Of a DNA stretch of 64,000 nucleotides, positions 17,563 through 27,144 are shown in pieces. The notes under the pieces were generated by a model. The model had not been told where the DNA came from. It saw nothing but the letters and a program-made list of their open reading frames with translations, and did not search any database. The DNA lies in assembly GCF_029027405.1 (NCBI RefSeq), contig NZ_CP093396.1, positions 372,001-436,000 of the forward strand, written 5' to 3'. A program made the position numbers and the translations under genes. Origin of the DNA: Sulfurimonas sp. GTDB lineage: Bacteria; Campylobacterota; Campylobacteria; Campylobacterales; Sulfurimonadaceae. Position 1 is the first letter of the stretch; every line of letters begins with the position of its first letter.

Positions 17563-18357
17563 TTAAAATGCTGACTGCACAACTCCGCCATCAACGCGAA
17601 GTGTTGCCCCATTTGTAGCACTGGCATTTTGACTTGAAATATACACTATCATATTTGCTATTTCATCTACACTTGAAAATCTTTGAATTAAAGATGTTGG
17701 TCGAACTTCATCAAAAAAGAATTTTTCTATCTCTTGAAATGTTTTATTTTCTTGTTTTGCTAAATCTTGCATAAATTGTGCAACACCTTCTGATGTTGAA
17801 GGACCAACTATGATAGAGTTTGAAGTAACTTGTGTGCCTTTTGTTAGTTCAGCGATTCCTCGAGCAACTGATATTTGTGCAGTTTTTGTCATACCATAAT
17901 GTATCATCTCTTTAGGGATTTGAAGTGCTGATTCACTTGAAATAAATAAAATTCTTCCCCAGTTTTGTTCTAACATTTTAGGTAAATAATGTTGAGAAAG
18001 TCTTACCCCACTCATAACATTAACATTAAACATATGTAACCACTCATCACTAGAGATATCTGTAAAATCTCTTGGTTCAAATATACCTACATTATTTATC
18101 AAAATATCTATATGTTTGATTTGTGAAATTAGTTTAGTGCATCCTTGCTCATCTTTTAAATCAGCAGCTATTCCTGTAATGGTAAGTTTTGAAAATTCAT
18201 TTTTCAAGTTACTTACAGCAATATTTACTTTTGAGATATCTCTTCCATTGATAATAACATTTACACCTTCTTCACAAAGTTTTTTTGCAGATGCAAAGCC
18301 GATACCCTGTGTTGATCCTGTAATTAAAGCAGTTTTATTTTGTATATTTAAATTCAT
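17563..18357 (-). CDS. Short-chain dehydrogenase/reductase (SDR)
   Basis: This is a classical SDR of 264 residues. It shows TGSTQGIG for NAD(P) binding (residues 14-21), NNVG at the end of beta-4, a serine in ISSES, and YGMTK as the Tyr-xxx-Lys catalytic pair. The C-terminal GATLRVDGGVVQSAF matches the usual SDR end. Substrate is not assignable. It reads toward leuB and the porin with 24 bases before the leuB start, so the three may be one minus-strand unit. Confidence 0.88.
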   Translation of the reverse strand: MNLNIQNKTALITGSTQGIGFASAKKLCEEGVNVIINGRDISKVNIAVSNLKNEFSKLTITGIAADLKDEQGCTKLISQIKHIDILINNVGIFEPRDFTDISSDEWLHMFNVNVMSGVRLSQHYLPKMLEQNWGRILFISSESALQIPKEMIHYGMTKTAQISVARGIAELTKGTQVTSNSIIVGPSTSEGVAQFMQDLAKQENKTFQEIEKFFFDEVRPTSLIQRFSSVDEIANMIVYISSQNASATNGATLRVDGGVVQSAF

Positions 18358-18449
18358 TTTTTTCCTTTTTTATGATTATATAAAATAATAATCGTATTTA
18401 AATCGCAAATAAAAAAAATTATTTCTAAAGAGAATTATTTTATAAATGA

Positions 18450-18455
18450 TATAAT
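18450..18455 (+). promoter_or_regulatory. Probable -10 box of the aldehyde dehydrogenase gene
   Basis: A TATAAT hexamer lies 27 bases before the ATG at 18482 in a divergent intergenic space. No good -35 is seen, which is common for sigma-70 promoters in Campylobacterota. Confidence 0.45.
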
Positions 18456-18481
18456 CTATAAATATATTACTAGGAAATAAA

Positions 18482-19897
18482 ATGAATGCAAAAATATTTT
18501 TTGGCTCAACAGAGGCTACTAAAGAAAACTTGAGTGAAAGAAAAAGTCCATTTAGTGGGGATGTGGTTTCTACTGCTCCTATTTGTAGTGAGGCAGATGC
18601 TTTAAAAGCTTTAAAAATTGCGCAAGATGCTACAAAAGAAGCTAAAGCATCTACTCTTTCTCAAAGATGTTCTTGGCTTTTAGATGTTGCTTCTAAGCTT
18701 AAAGAGAACAAGGAAGATATAGCGCAAACTATTACTGACGAAGTTGGAAAACCCATAACTTTTGCTCGTGTAGAAGTAGATAGATGCATCGAAACTGTTA
18801 CTTTATCAGCCGAAACCATGCGTACTATGCATGGAGAGACAATCAACACAGATGCTATGCCTAGTGGTAAAAAAACTATCTCTTATTTTTCTCGTGAACC
18901 TATTGGAGTTGCTGTTGCTATTACTCCTTTTAACTTTCCTCTAAATCTTATAGCTCACAAATTAGCACCTGCTTTAGTTGCTGGTAATGCAGTAGTTTTA
19001 AAACCAACTCCTGAAGCACCTTTAACAGCGTATAAATTTGCAAAACTTTTCATAGAAAGTGAGTATGCAGTTAAAGATGCCCTGAGTGTAGTTTATGGAG
19101 ATGCTGAAGTTGGAAGTGCTTTAATTACAAGTGATATACCTCGTGTTATAAGCTTTACAGGAAGTGTTCCTGTTGGAGAAATCATTGTTAAAAATGCAGG
19201 AATTAAAAAAGTTTCACTTGAACTTGGTGGAAATGCAGCAACTTATATAGATGCTAGTGCAGATTTAACTTTAGCTGCACAGCGTTGTGCTTTAGGTGCA
19301 TTTGTAAATTCTGGACAAGTTTGTATTTCTCTTCAGCGCATCTATGTAGATGCTAAAGTATATGATGAGTTTGCATCTAAGATGGCGCAAGAAACTAAAA
19401 AACTTGTAGTTGGTTCACCTTATGAAGAGAGTACTTTTATGGGTCCTTTGATTGATGAAGAAGCTGCAACTCGTGCTATGAACTGGGTACAAAGTGCCAT
19501 AGATGAAGGGGCAAGAGCGCTTCTAACTCCTTCTTGTGATGGAGTTATGTTTAAGCCTTGTGTGATGGCAGATGTACGAGATGATATGGCAATAGTATGT
19601 GAAGAAGTTTTTGCTCCTATAGTTTCTCTTGTGAAAGTTGATAGTTTTGATGATGCACTTCCTCGTATTAATAACTCTCCGTATGGACTTCAATCTTCTG
19701 TATTTACAAATGATTTGAGTTTAACAAAACGAGCAATTAGTGAGCTAGATGCTGGTGGAATTGTTATAAATGATATGCCAACTCTTAGGTTCGATATTCA
19801 GCCTTATGGAGGTGTAAAACTTAGTGGAGTAGGGCGTGAAGGTCCTAGATTTGCCATTGAAGAATTTACGGAAATTAAGAGTGTAGTTGTCTGTTAA
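18482..19897 (+). CDS. NAD(P)-dependent aldehyde dehydrogenase
   Basis: This is a complete 471-residue ALDH with ITPFNFPLNL, a cofactor-site PTPEAP, the general-base Glu in LELGGNAA and the nucleophile Cys in NSGQVCISLQR. It resembles succinate-semialdehyde / glyceraldehyde-type dehydrogenases; the substrate cannot be fixed. It is not close to dmpC in sequence and lies in core-like DNA, so it is probably older in the genome than the phenol operon. An AGGAAATAA ribosome binding site precedes the ATG. Confidence 0.88.
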   Translation: MNAKIFFGSTEATKENLSERKSPFSGDVVSTAPICSEADALKALKIAQDATKEAKASTLSQRCSWLLDVASKLKENKEDIAQTITDEVGKPITFARVEVDRCIETVTLSAETMRTMHGETINTDAMPSGKKTISYFSREPIGVAVAITPFNFPLNLIAHKLAPALVAGNAVVLKPTPEAPLTAYKFAKLFIESEYAVKDALSVVYGDAEVGSALITSDIPRVISFTGSVPVGEIIVKNAGIKKVSLELGGNAATYIDASADLTLAAQRCALGAFVNSGQVCISLQRIYVDAKVYDEFASKMAQETKKLVVGSPYEESTFMGPLIDEEAATRAMNWVQSAIDEGARALLTPSCDGVMFKPCVMADVRDDMAIVCEEVFAPIVSLVKVDSFDDALPRINNSPYGLQSSVFTNDLSLTKRAISELDAGGIVINDMPTLRFDIQPYGGVKLSGVGREGPRFAIEEFTEIKSVVVC

Positions 19898-19904
19898 TTA
19901 GTCC

Positions 19905-19929
19905 ACTAAATGAGCAAAGCCCATTTAGT
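19905..19929 (+). terminator. Hairpin after the aldehyde dehydrogenase gene
   Basis: ACTAAATG pairs with CATTTAGT around an AGCAAAGCC loop that itself can pair GC/GC. A second, GC-rich stem (CGCC / GGCG, 19,938-19,950) follows in an otherwise AT-rich spacer. The T-run is weak. Similar ATGAGCAA..GCCCAT words recur at about 44,551, before tuf. Confidence 0.45.
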
Positions 19930-19988
19930 TCCGCTCGCGCCGCTGTGGCGACTAAAGTTAGAACTTTTTTAAAGTTCAGAGGTATATA

Positions 19989-20423
19989 ATGAAAAAAGTA
20001 ATTATTTCTGCTTGTTTACTTGGACATCTTTGCCGTTATGATGGGCAAACTAAAAGTGTAGATGCAATAGCTGAAAAGTTTAAAGACTATGAAATCATCC
20101 CTTTTTGTCCTGAGGCACCAATTTTTGGAACTCCTAGAGAGCGGATAAATATTGTTGATTTTGATGGTGATTTAAAAATAATTACAAATGAGAGTAATAA
20201 AGATGTAACACAACTTTTAAAAGATGAAATAAACTCTTTCACTAAACTTCATCCAGAAGCAGATGCCATAGTTTTAAAATCTAAAAGCCCTAGTTGTGGC
20301 TATGGGACTACACCTATAATGAATAAAGAAAAAAAAGTGATTAAGCTCGGTAACGGAATTGCTACCGAAATGTTTTTAAAAGAATATTCAACTATAAAAA
20401 TAAAAGACGAACTAAACTATTGA
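19989..20423 (+). CDS. DUF523 family protein
   Basis: This is a 144-residue protein of the widespread DUF523 family. The family hallmarks are SACLLGHLCRYDG at the start, FCPEAPIFGTPRE, and KSKSPSCGYG near residue 100. The conserved Cys residues (in ACLLG, FCPE and SCG) suggest a metal or thiol function, which is untested. Its last 7 bases overlap the 3' end of the convergent flagellin gene. Confidence 0.85.
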   Translation: MKKVIISACLLGHLCRYDGQTKSVDAIAEKFKDYEIIPFCPEAPIFGTPRERINIVDFDGDLKIITNESNKDVTQLLKDEINSFTKLHPEADAIVLKSKSPSCGYGTTPIMNKEKKVIKLGNGIATEMFLKEYSTIKIKDELNY

Positions 20424-21196
20424 AATAGTTTTAAAATATTTGATTGGACTGCATTTTTTTGAGCAAGAGCAAATACACCAGTCTGATCTAAAATTTTGTT
20501 TTTATTAAAGTTTGCACTCTCTTGTGCAAAGTCCAAATCTCTTATTTGTGATTCTGCTGAGGCTATGTTTATTCTTGAAACAGATATATTTCTTACATTT
20601 GATTCTAAAGCATTTTGCCCAGCACCTAAGTTACTCATGATTAAACCTGTAGATTCTAAAGCTTTATCAATATTTTTTAAACTATCGTCTATCTTACTAC
20701 TATCTAAAACATCTACTGCAGGAAGGATTGAAGAGGCATCGCCAAAGTCTACATGAACTTTTTCTCCAGCATTTGCACCTGTATGAAATGTAAATTCGCC
20801 TTTTTCTTGAAGTATGTTTATGCCGTTGTATGATGTTGTATTTACAATTTTGTTTGCAGAAGAGAGAAGTTTATCTATCTCATTTTGTATAATACTTCTG
20901 TTACTATGATTCATAATGCCACTAGATGCTTTGAGTGCTAACACTCTTACATCATTTAGTATATTTGAATACTCCTGCATAGCTCCATCTGCTACTTGAA
21001 CCATACCTATTGCATTGTTAGTATTTTGTATGGCTTGACCTAAACCACGAACTTGAGCAGACATTTTATCTGCAATAGACATACCTGAAGCGTCATCTGC
21101 GGCACTATTGATTCGTGAACCTGAAGATAGTTTAGTTAGGTTTGAGTTAAGGTTTATGCCTGTGTTTGTTAGAGCATTTGTGTTTGAAACATTCAT
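20417..21196 (-). CDS. Short flagellin
   Basis: This 259-residue flagellin has only the conserved D0/D1 parts. The N-terminal GINLNSNLTKLSSGSRINSA and AADDASGMSIADKM, and the C-terminal ESQIRDLDFAQESANFNK and ALAQKNAVQSNILKLFQ, are all canonical. The variable D2/D3 region is reduced to about 60 residues, so this is a small flagellin compared with the roughly 570 residues of Campylobacter FlaA. It stands alone, with no chaperone or fliD next to it. No clear sigma-28 or sigma-54 promoter is seen in the 119-base divergent spacer to alaS. Confidence 0.93.
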   Translation of the reverse strand: MNVSNTNALTNTGINLNSNLTKLSSGSRINSAADDASGMSIADKMSAQVRGLGQAIQNTNNAIGMVQVADGAMQEYSNILNDVRVLALKASSGIMNHSNRSIIQNEIDKLLSSANKIVNTTSYNGINILQEKGEFTFHTGANAGEKVHVDFGDASSILPAVDVLDSSKIDDSLKNIDKALESTGLIMSNLGAGQNALESNVRNISVSRINIASAESQIRDLDFAQESANFNKNKILDQTGVFALAQKNAVQSNILKLFQ

Positions 21197-21281
21197 AAAA
21201 AATCCTTTAAATTTAGGTTACATTAATAAAGTATACATTTTTTTAACCCTAGAAGATATAAAAGATTAAAACTGTTTTGGA

Positions 21282-21287
21282 TATAAT
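21282..21287 (+). promoter_or_regulatory. Probable -10 box of the alaS operon
   Basis: TATAAT within GTTTTGGATATAAT, 28 bases before the alaS ATG. The T-rich run and the GG before the hexamer are typical of Campylobacterota vegetative promoters. Confidence 0.55.
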
Positions 21288-21315
21288 CGCTTAATTTTAT
21301 AAAAGAGAATAATAG

Positions 21316-23865
21316 ATGGATATTAGAGAAGAGTATTTAAAATATTTTGAGTCAAAAAATCATGAACGCATAGCATCTGCGCCATTAGTGCCAGAAGATG
21401 CAACACTTTTGTTTAACAATGCAGGAATGGTACCTTTTAAGTCGATTTTTACAGGCGAAGTTCCAAGACCAGCTAACCCAAGAGCAACCTCATGTCAAAC
21501 CTGTTTAAGAGCAGGTGGAAAGCATAATGATTTGGAAAATGTTGGGCATACTGCTAGACATCATACATTTTTTGAGATGCTAGGAAACTTTAGCTTTGGA
21601 GATTATTTTAAAGAAGAAGCGATTGACTATGCTTGGGAATTTTTGACTGAGGTTATCAAACTTCCTTCTGATAAACTTTGGATAACAGTTCATGATAGTG
21701 ATGATGAAGCTGAAAAACTTTGGAAAAAATATGTTCCATCAGATAAGATTTTAAGACTAGGAGATGCAGATAACTTTTGGTCTATGGGAGATACAGGAGC
21801 GTGTGGACCATGTTCTGAGATTTTTTATGATCAAGGTGAAGAACACTTTAGTGGCAAAGAAGATTATCTTGGTGGAGAAGGCGATAGATTTTTAGAGATT
21901 TGGAATCTTGTTTTTATGCAATATGAGAAAGCAGCAGATGGTTCAATGACTCCACTTCCAAGACCTTCTATTGACACAGGCATGGGACTTGAAAGAGTTA
22001 TTGCCATAAAAGAAGGTAAGCGTTCTAACTATGATTCATCACTTTTTATGCCAATCATAAACAAAGTAGAAACCCTTATAGGTAAAGAGTATGAGTATTC
22101 AACTGGTGCTTCATATAGAGTTATAGCTGATCACATTAGAACGGCACTTTTTCTTTTAGCTCAAGGTATAAATTTCTCAAATGAGGGCCGTGGTTATGTG
22201 CTTCGTCGCATCTTGCGTCGTGCTGTAAGACATGGTTATCTTCTTGGATTTAGAGAAGCATTTATGTACAAGCTTGTTGATATTGTTGTAGAGATTATGG
22301 GTGGTGAATACGACTACCTAATCACAAAAGCAAAAGCTGTTAAAGAACAGATTCAACTAGAAGAAGCTAGATTTTTTAAGACTATTGAGTCTGGGATAGA
22401 GCTGTTTGAATTAGAGTTAAAAAATACAAAAGAGATTTTTAGTGGTGAGGTTGCTTTTAAACTTTACGATACTTTTGGTTTTCCACTAGACTTAACAGAA
22501 GATATGCTTAAGGGTAAAAACTTAGGTCTTGATTCTGCAAAGTTTGAAGAGTTGATGCTTGCGCAAAGAACTCGTGCAAAAGCTGCTTGGAAAGGTAGTG
22601 GAGATTCTCAAGCACATGGAGATTTTAAAGAACTTTTAGAAAAATTTGGTGAAAACACTTTTGTTGGTTATGAATTTTTAGCTCATTCTGGAGAAGTATT
22701 AGCACTCTTAGATGCACAGTTTAAACATGCTGACATACTTCAAGCAGGAGAAAAAGGTTGGGTACTTTTAGATACAACTCCTTTTTATGCCGAGAGTGGT
22801 GGACAGATGGGGGATAGCGGAGAGTTAGAAGGTTTTGCTAAAGTAGAAGATACTAGAAAAATTTTCGGCTTAAATCTTTCACAAATCACTCTTAGCAAAA
22901 CTCTAAAAGTTGGAGATATTGTTGAGTCTATAGTAGATATTTCAAGAGCAGAAATCATTAAACATCACTCAGCAACACATCTTTTACATGCTATTTTATA
23001 TGATGTTTTAGGTGACCATATATCTCAAGCTGGTTCACTTGTAGAAGACAAGAGACTTAGATTTGACTTTTCTCACCCTAAAGCTTTAACACATGAAGAG
23101 TTAGTAGAGATAGAAACAAGAGTAAACCGTGATGTTCTAAGAGCTATCCCTGCAAAAACAGAAGTTATGTGCATAGAAGATGCTAAAAAGTCAGGAGCAA
23201 AAGCTCAGTTTGGCGAGAAGTATGGTGATGAAGTCCGTGTTGTAAGTTTCTCAGATGCTTCAGTTGAGTTTTGTGGTGGTGTTCATGTTGATAACTCAGC
23301 AAATATCGGTTCTTTTATCATCACAAAAGAAAGTGGAGTTTCTGCGGGTGTTAGACGAATAGAAGCTGTTGTTGGTCATGCTGCATATGAGTATTTTTGT
23401 GATCAAAGAGTTATGATAAAACGCGTTGAAGCTGAGGTTAAAAACTTAGATATTATGGCTGGTATTTCAAGACTAAAGTCAAACATAACAGAGTTAAAAA
23501 CAGAACTTAAAGAGTCTCAAGAAAGTTCAAAAGTAGAAATATCTTCTAATGAAATAAATGGCGTAGCCGTTGTAGTTGAAGAACTTCCATCTGGAGATAT
23601 TAAAGAAAAGATAGATGAGCTTAAAAACCAAAATGAAAAACTTTGTGCAATGCTTTTTCAAGTTAAAGGCGATAAAGTTCTTATAGCCGCTGGTGTTAAA
23701 AACGCAGATGCTAAAGCTGGTGATTGGATTAAAAAAATTGCTCCGATTCTTGGTGGTGGTGGCGGCGGTCGTCCTGACTTTGCACAAGCTGGTGGAAAAG
23801 ATAAAACTAAACTTCCAGATGCAAAAATACAAGCACTTGCATACATAACAGAGGTTCTTTCTTAG
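21316..23865 (+). CDS. alaS: Alanyl-tRNA synthetase
   Basis: This enzyme charges tRNA-Ala. At 849 residues all three parts are present: the class II catalytic domain ([38 protein letters not shown]), the editing domain with the [12 protein letters not shown] and CGGVH zinc ligands, and the C-terminal oligomerisation region with the Gly-rich [15 protein letters not shown] loop. Its TAG stop overlaps by one base the GTG start of the next gene, heading a four-gene operon with maf and bioF. Confidence 0.97.
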   Translation: MDIREEYLKYFESKNHERIASAPLVPEDATLLFNNAGMVPFKSIFTGEVPRPANPRATSCQTCLRAGGKHNDLENVGHTARHHTFFEMLGNFSFGDYFKEEAIDYAWEFLTEVIKLPSDKLWITVHDSDDEAEKLWKKYVPSDKILRLGDADNFWSMGDTGACGPCSEIFYDQGEEHFSGKEDYLGGEGDRFLEIWNLVFMQYEKAADGSMTPLPRPSIDTGMGLERVIAIKEGKRSNYDSSLFMPIINKVETLIGKEYEYSTGASYRVIADHIRTALFLLAQGINFSNEGRGYVLRRILRRAVRHGYLLGFREAFMYKLVDIVVEIMGGEYDYLITKAKAVKEQIQLEEARFFKTIESGIELFELELKNTKEIFSGEVAFKLYDTFGFPLDLTEDMLKGKNLGLDSAKFEELMLAQRTRAKAAWKGSGDSQAHGDFKELLEKFGENTFVGYEFLAHSGEVLALLDAQFKHADILQAGEKGWVLLDTTPFYAESGGQMGDSGELEGFAKVEDTRKIFGLNLSQITLSKTLKVGDIVESIVDISRAEIIKHHSATHLLHAILYDVLGDHISQAGSLVEDKRLRFDFSHPKALTHEELVEIETRVNRDVLRAIPAKTEVMCIEDAKKSGAKAQFGEKYGDEVRVVSFSDASVEFCGGVHVDNSANIGSFIITKESGVSAGVRRIEAVVGHAAYEYFCDQRVMIKRVEAEVKNLDIMAGISRLKSNITELKTELKESQESSKVEISSNEINGVAVVVEELPSGDIKEKIDELKNQNEKLCAMLFQVKGDKVLIAAGVKNADAKAGDWIKKIAPILGGGGGGRPDFAQAGGKDKTKLPDAKIQALAYITEVLS

Positions 23866-24347
23866 TGCAGGAAATCTTTGCTGAATACAAAACTTTTATA
23901 GTTTTTTTACATGTTATCTCAGCTGTTGTATGGGTTGGTGGTATGATAGCTATGCGTTACGCCGCTCATCCATCATTTATAGAAATAGAATCACCACAAA
24001 AAAGACTAGAGAGAATAGCAGATGCACTAAAGAGACTCTTTTGCATCGCGGCTCCCTTTGTATTACTCCTCCTTTTTACAGCGATATTTATGATAAAAGG
24101 CTACTCAATTTCAGATAGTGAATTCAAACTCTTCGTTTATACCAAAGAGGGTATTTGGACAATAATGTTTCTTAATCTAGCTCTTATGATTAGACGAAGA
24201 AATAAAGCAGAAAAAGCTCTTAATAATGGAGATTTTGTTCTTGCGAAAAACCAATTAGAACTCATAGGTAAATATATGGTACCTCTAAATATTTTGCTTG
24301 GTGTAACGGCTATATTTATAGGTTCTTACTTCTCCTCAGTACTTTAA
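23865..24347 (+). CDS. Four-helix membrane protein, CopD-like
   Basis: This 160-residue protein has four predicted membrane helices (about 10-32, 58-76, 90-105 and 136-157). The first contains FLHVISAVVWVGGM, the His/Trp pattern seen in CopD-type copper-resistance and related membrane proteins. Function is not established. It starts with GTG sharing its first base with the alaS stop, so its translation depends on alaS. maf follows after one base. Confidence 0.6.
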   Translation: MQEIFAEYKTFIVFLHVISAVVWVGGMIAMRYAAHPSFIEIESPQKRLERIADALKRLFCIAAPFVLLLLFTAIFMIKGYSISDSEFKLFVYTKEGIWTIMFLNLALMIRRRNKAEKALNNGDFVLAKNQLELIGKYMVPLNILLGVTAIFIGSYFSSVL

Positions 24348-24348
24348 A

Positions 24349-24894
24349 ATGATTAGACTTGCCTCTTCCTCATACACTCGTGCAATGCTTTTAAAAAAGG
24401 CGGGCATTGAGTTTTTACAAGAATCAAAAGAGTTCGATGAAGACTCCATCCTTGCATCTAGCCCTAAAAACTTTGTATATCAAGCAACTTTAGGAAAATA
24501 TGAAGTAAATATAGAAGCCTTTGGAATTGAGGATTACCCTATTTTAGTAGCTGATACAGTTGTGACAGCGAATAATAAAATACTTAGAAAAGCTAACTCA
24601 CTTGAAAGTGCAAGAGAGATTTTGATGACTCAAAGCGGAAGTATAACTAGCATAGTAACTTGCATGATTTACCATTCCAAACATAAAAAAATAATAGATA
24701 TTTCACAAACTGACTATCTTTTTGATGAGTTTGACAAAGATGACTTAGAAAAATATCTTAGAAATGGAGAGTGGCGAGGAAAGGCTGGTGCTTGTATGGT
24801 TGAAGGTTTTTGTAAATCATACATAAAAGAAGTACGAGGTTATGAAAGTACAGCAATGGGGCTAAATACTGAACTTTTAAAGGCCTTTTTATGA
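24349..24894 (+). CDS. maf: Maf-family nucleotide pyrophosphatase
   Basis: This is a 181-residue Maf protein: LASSSYTRAMLLKKAGI at the N-terminus, VADTVV for the metal site, and the C-terminal GKAGACMVEGF and STAMGLNTELL. Maf proteins hydrolyse non-canonical or canonical nucleoside triphosphates (dTTP/UTP or m7GTP) and can slow septation. The middle of the sequence is more divergent than in most Maf proteins. It overlaps the next gene by four bases (ATGA). Confidence 0.88.
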   Translation: MIRLASSSYTRAMLLKKAGIEFLQESKEFDEDSILASSPKNFVYQATLGKYEVNIEAFGIEDYPILVADTVVTANNKILRKANSLESAREILMTQSGSITSIVTCMIYHSKHKKIIDISQTDYLFDEFDKDDLEKYLRNGEWRGKAGACMVEGFCKSYIKEVRGYESTAMGLNTELLKAFL

Positions 24895-25988
24895 ACTACT
24901 ATGAAAATGAGATAAAAGCACTAAAAAAATCAAAAAGATTTCGTACTAGAGAAGTAGTAAACAATGATGTTTTAGACTTCGCATCTAATGATTACTTAGG
25001 ACTCTCTCATAAAAAAGAACTTCATGAGAAAACTTGTGAGACTCTGTCTAATGAACCTGTTCACAGTTCAAAAGCTTCTCTTTTAGTTAATGGTTATCAT
25101 CAAATTCACAAAGACTTTGAAGATGCACTTTGCGAGGCAAATGGATTTGAAAGTGGGGTTGTTGTAGGAAGTGGTTTTAATGCAAATATTGCACTTATTG
25201 AGGCTCTTGTAAGAAGTGGTGATGAACTTTTTATGGATGAGTTGTATCATGCATCTGGAGTGTTGGCATCTAAACTTAATGGCATAAAAGTTCAGTATTT
25301 TAAACATAACGATATGCAAGATTTAACTCAGATGCTAGAATCCTCAGATGCTTCGAGGAAAGTGGTGGCAGTCGAAGGAATCTACTCAATGGATGGAGAT
25401 TTAGTGGACTCTGAAGTATTTAGCATCTGTGATACGCTAGATGCCATTCTAATAGTAGATGAAGCACATAGTAGTGGAGTTGTTGGAAATGACCTGATGG
25501 GTGTATTTGACCTATACAACATCGAGATAAAACCTAACCATATAAAAATGGGAACTCTTGGAAAAGCGTATGGAAGTTTTGGTGCATTTATCTTGGCATC
25601 TGAGCATATAATAGAGTATCTTATAAACCGTGCGAAGCCTATTATCTACGCTACTTCACTTTCTCTTTATGACACTTTACTTGCACATAATGCTCTGAAA
25701 TTTATACTCCAAAATAAAGAGATAATCAAAGATGAAATTAGACTAAGACAGATGATAGTTTTACAAGAACTAGGCATAAAAGTTGATGGTTTAATAGTCC
25801 CAATCTTAATATGTGATAATAAAAAAGTAATAGAGATAAAAGATAAAATATTAGAGAGTGGTTATGCAATAGGTGGGATTCGTCAGCCAACAGTAAAACG
25901 AGCAATAGTTAGACTGATTGCAAGACTTGGTCAAACAGAAGTAGAGTTGATAGCTTTATGTAAAGAACTGAGCAAAATCATAAAATAA
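24891..25988 (+). CDS. bioF: 8-amino-7-oxononanoate synthase-like PLP enzyme
   Basis: This 365-residue alpha-oxoamine synthase family member has VVGSGFNANIALIEAL, a VDEAHSSG motif with the PLP-contacting Asp and His, and KMGTLGKAYGSFGAF with the Schiff-base lysine. In biotin synthesis the enzyme condenses pimeloyl-ACP (or CoA) with alanine. Related enzymes use glycine and acetyl-CoA, but the short length and operon fit BioF as used in Campylobacterota. No other bio genes are in the window. Confidence 0.85.
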   Translation: MNYYENEIKALKKSKRFRTREVVNNDVLDFASNDYLGLSHKKELHEKTCETLSNEPVHSSKASLLVNGYHQIHKDFEDALCEANGFESGVVVGSGFNANIALIEALVRSGDELFMDELYHASGVLASKLNGIKVQYFKHNDMQDLTQMLESSDASRKVVAVEGIYSMDGDLVDSEVFSICDTLDAILIVDEAHSSGVVGNDLMGVFDLYNIEIKPNHIKMGTLGKAYGSFGAFILASEHIIEYLINRAKPIIYATSLSLYDTLLAHNALKFILQNKEIIKDEIRLRQMIVLQELGIKVDGLIVPILICDNKKVIEIKDKILESGYAIGGIRQPTVKRAIVRLIARLGQTEVELIALCKELSKIIK

Positions 25989-26012
25989 TATGTCAAATTA
26001 AGAGGAGGGTTT

Positions 26013-27023
26013 ATGTACAAAATATCGCAACGAAGATACCTTGGTAACAAAAATTCGATACTTGATTTTATAGATGACATCATTAAAAAAGAGGTTGGAG
26101 AGTTTGACTCACTCTGTGATATATTTTCAGGAACTGGTGTAGTTAGTTCATACTTTAACGATAAAAATAAAAAGATAATCTCTAACGACTTGCTCTATCA
26201 AAATTTTGTTTCTTTAAATGCTTTTTTAAATGATGAAGATTTTGATGAGATAAAAGTTAGAAAAATCATAAAAGACTTTAATGCATCTACGGCTTCAAGA
26301 GAAAACTACTTTTCTAAAAACTTTGGTGGAAGATATTTTTCAAAAAAGGTAGCAAAAAAAGTCGGGTTTATAAGAGAAGAGATAAAAAGACTTTTCATAT
26401 CAGATGCCATAAATCTAAAAGAAAAACATATACTTTTAACTTCACTAAACTACTCCATAGACCGCATAGCAAATACTGTTGGACATTATGACGCTTATAT
26501 AAAAAAAGAGATACGAGAACAAAAGTTTGAGATGAAGATGCTTGATGTTGACCTGAGTAAAAACAAAAATAATGAAGTTCATAACATAGATGCCAATATG
26601 CTCATACGAGATATAGAGTGTGATGTTCTTTACCTTGACCCGCCATACAATTCTAGACAATACTGTGATGCTTATCATCTACTTGAAAACTTAACTCAAT
26701 GGAAAAAAACAGAAGTTTTTGGAGTAGCAAAAAAGTTTGACCGTTCTAAAATCAAAAGCGAATACTCACTAAAAAGTGCAGCAGATAGTTTTGATGACTT
26801 AATAATAAATGCAAAATGTAAATACATACTTCTCTCATACAACAACATGGCAAATAAAGGAAACGACAGAAGTAACGCAAAAATCTCTGATGAAGATATA
26901 ATAAAATCCATGTCAAGAAGAGGTAAAGTAAAAGTTTTTGAAAAAGACTATAAAGCTTTTACAACTGGCAAGAGCAAACATGATGATAACAAAGAGAGAG
27001 TGTTTTTTCTTAAAATTGCTTAG
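26013..27023 (+). CDS. D12-class DNA adenine methylase
   Basis: This 336-residue N6-adenine methyltransferase has the AdoMet motif in DIFSGTGVVSSYF (near residue 37) and the catalytic DPPYNSRQYC. It begins RRYLGNKNSILDFI, the usual opening of D12-class enzymes. It carries its own AGGAGGG ribosome binding site and is separated by 121 bases from the m5C methyltransferase. No nuclease is coupled to it, so it could be solitary or part of the neighbouring system. The recognition site is unknown. Confidence 0.87.
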   Translation: MYKISQRRYLGNKNSILDFIDDIIKKEVGEFDSLCDIFSGTGVVSSYFNDKNKKIISNDLLYQNFVSLNAFLNDEDFDEIKVRKIIKDFNASTASRENYFSKNFGGRYFSKKVAKKVGFIREEIKRLFISDAINLKEKHILLTSLNYSIDRIANTVGHYDAYIKKEIREQKFEMKMLDVDLSKNKNNEVHNIDANMLIRDIECDVLYLDPPYNSRQYCDAYHLLENLTQWKKTEVFGVAKKFDRSKIKSEYSLKSAADSFDDLIINAKCKYILLSYNNMANKGNDRSNAKISDEDIIKSMSRRGKVKVFEKDYKAFTTGKSKHDDNKERVFFLKIA

Positions 27024-27144
27024 ATTTTTTTAACAAGACACTTAATATATTTTAGGTAAAATACGAATTGTATGACAATATGTCAAATATTTTAAATAAA
27101 TTGATTTTCAATGATAAGCTTCTTGCAATAGAGGAGATAGAATT

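Noticed and set aside
18116..18388. + strand frame opposite the SDR gene
   Set aside because: Lies wholly against the N-terminal Rossmann region of a clear SDR; no ribosome binding site.
23658..23846. Open frames on the minus strand inside the 3' end of alaS, one with a proline run
   Set aside because: They mirror the Gly-rich GGGGGG loop codons of alaS and have no ribosome binding site; shadows of a highly conserved gene.
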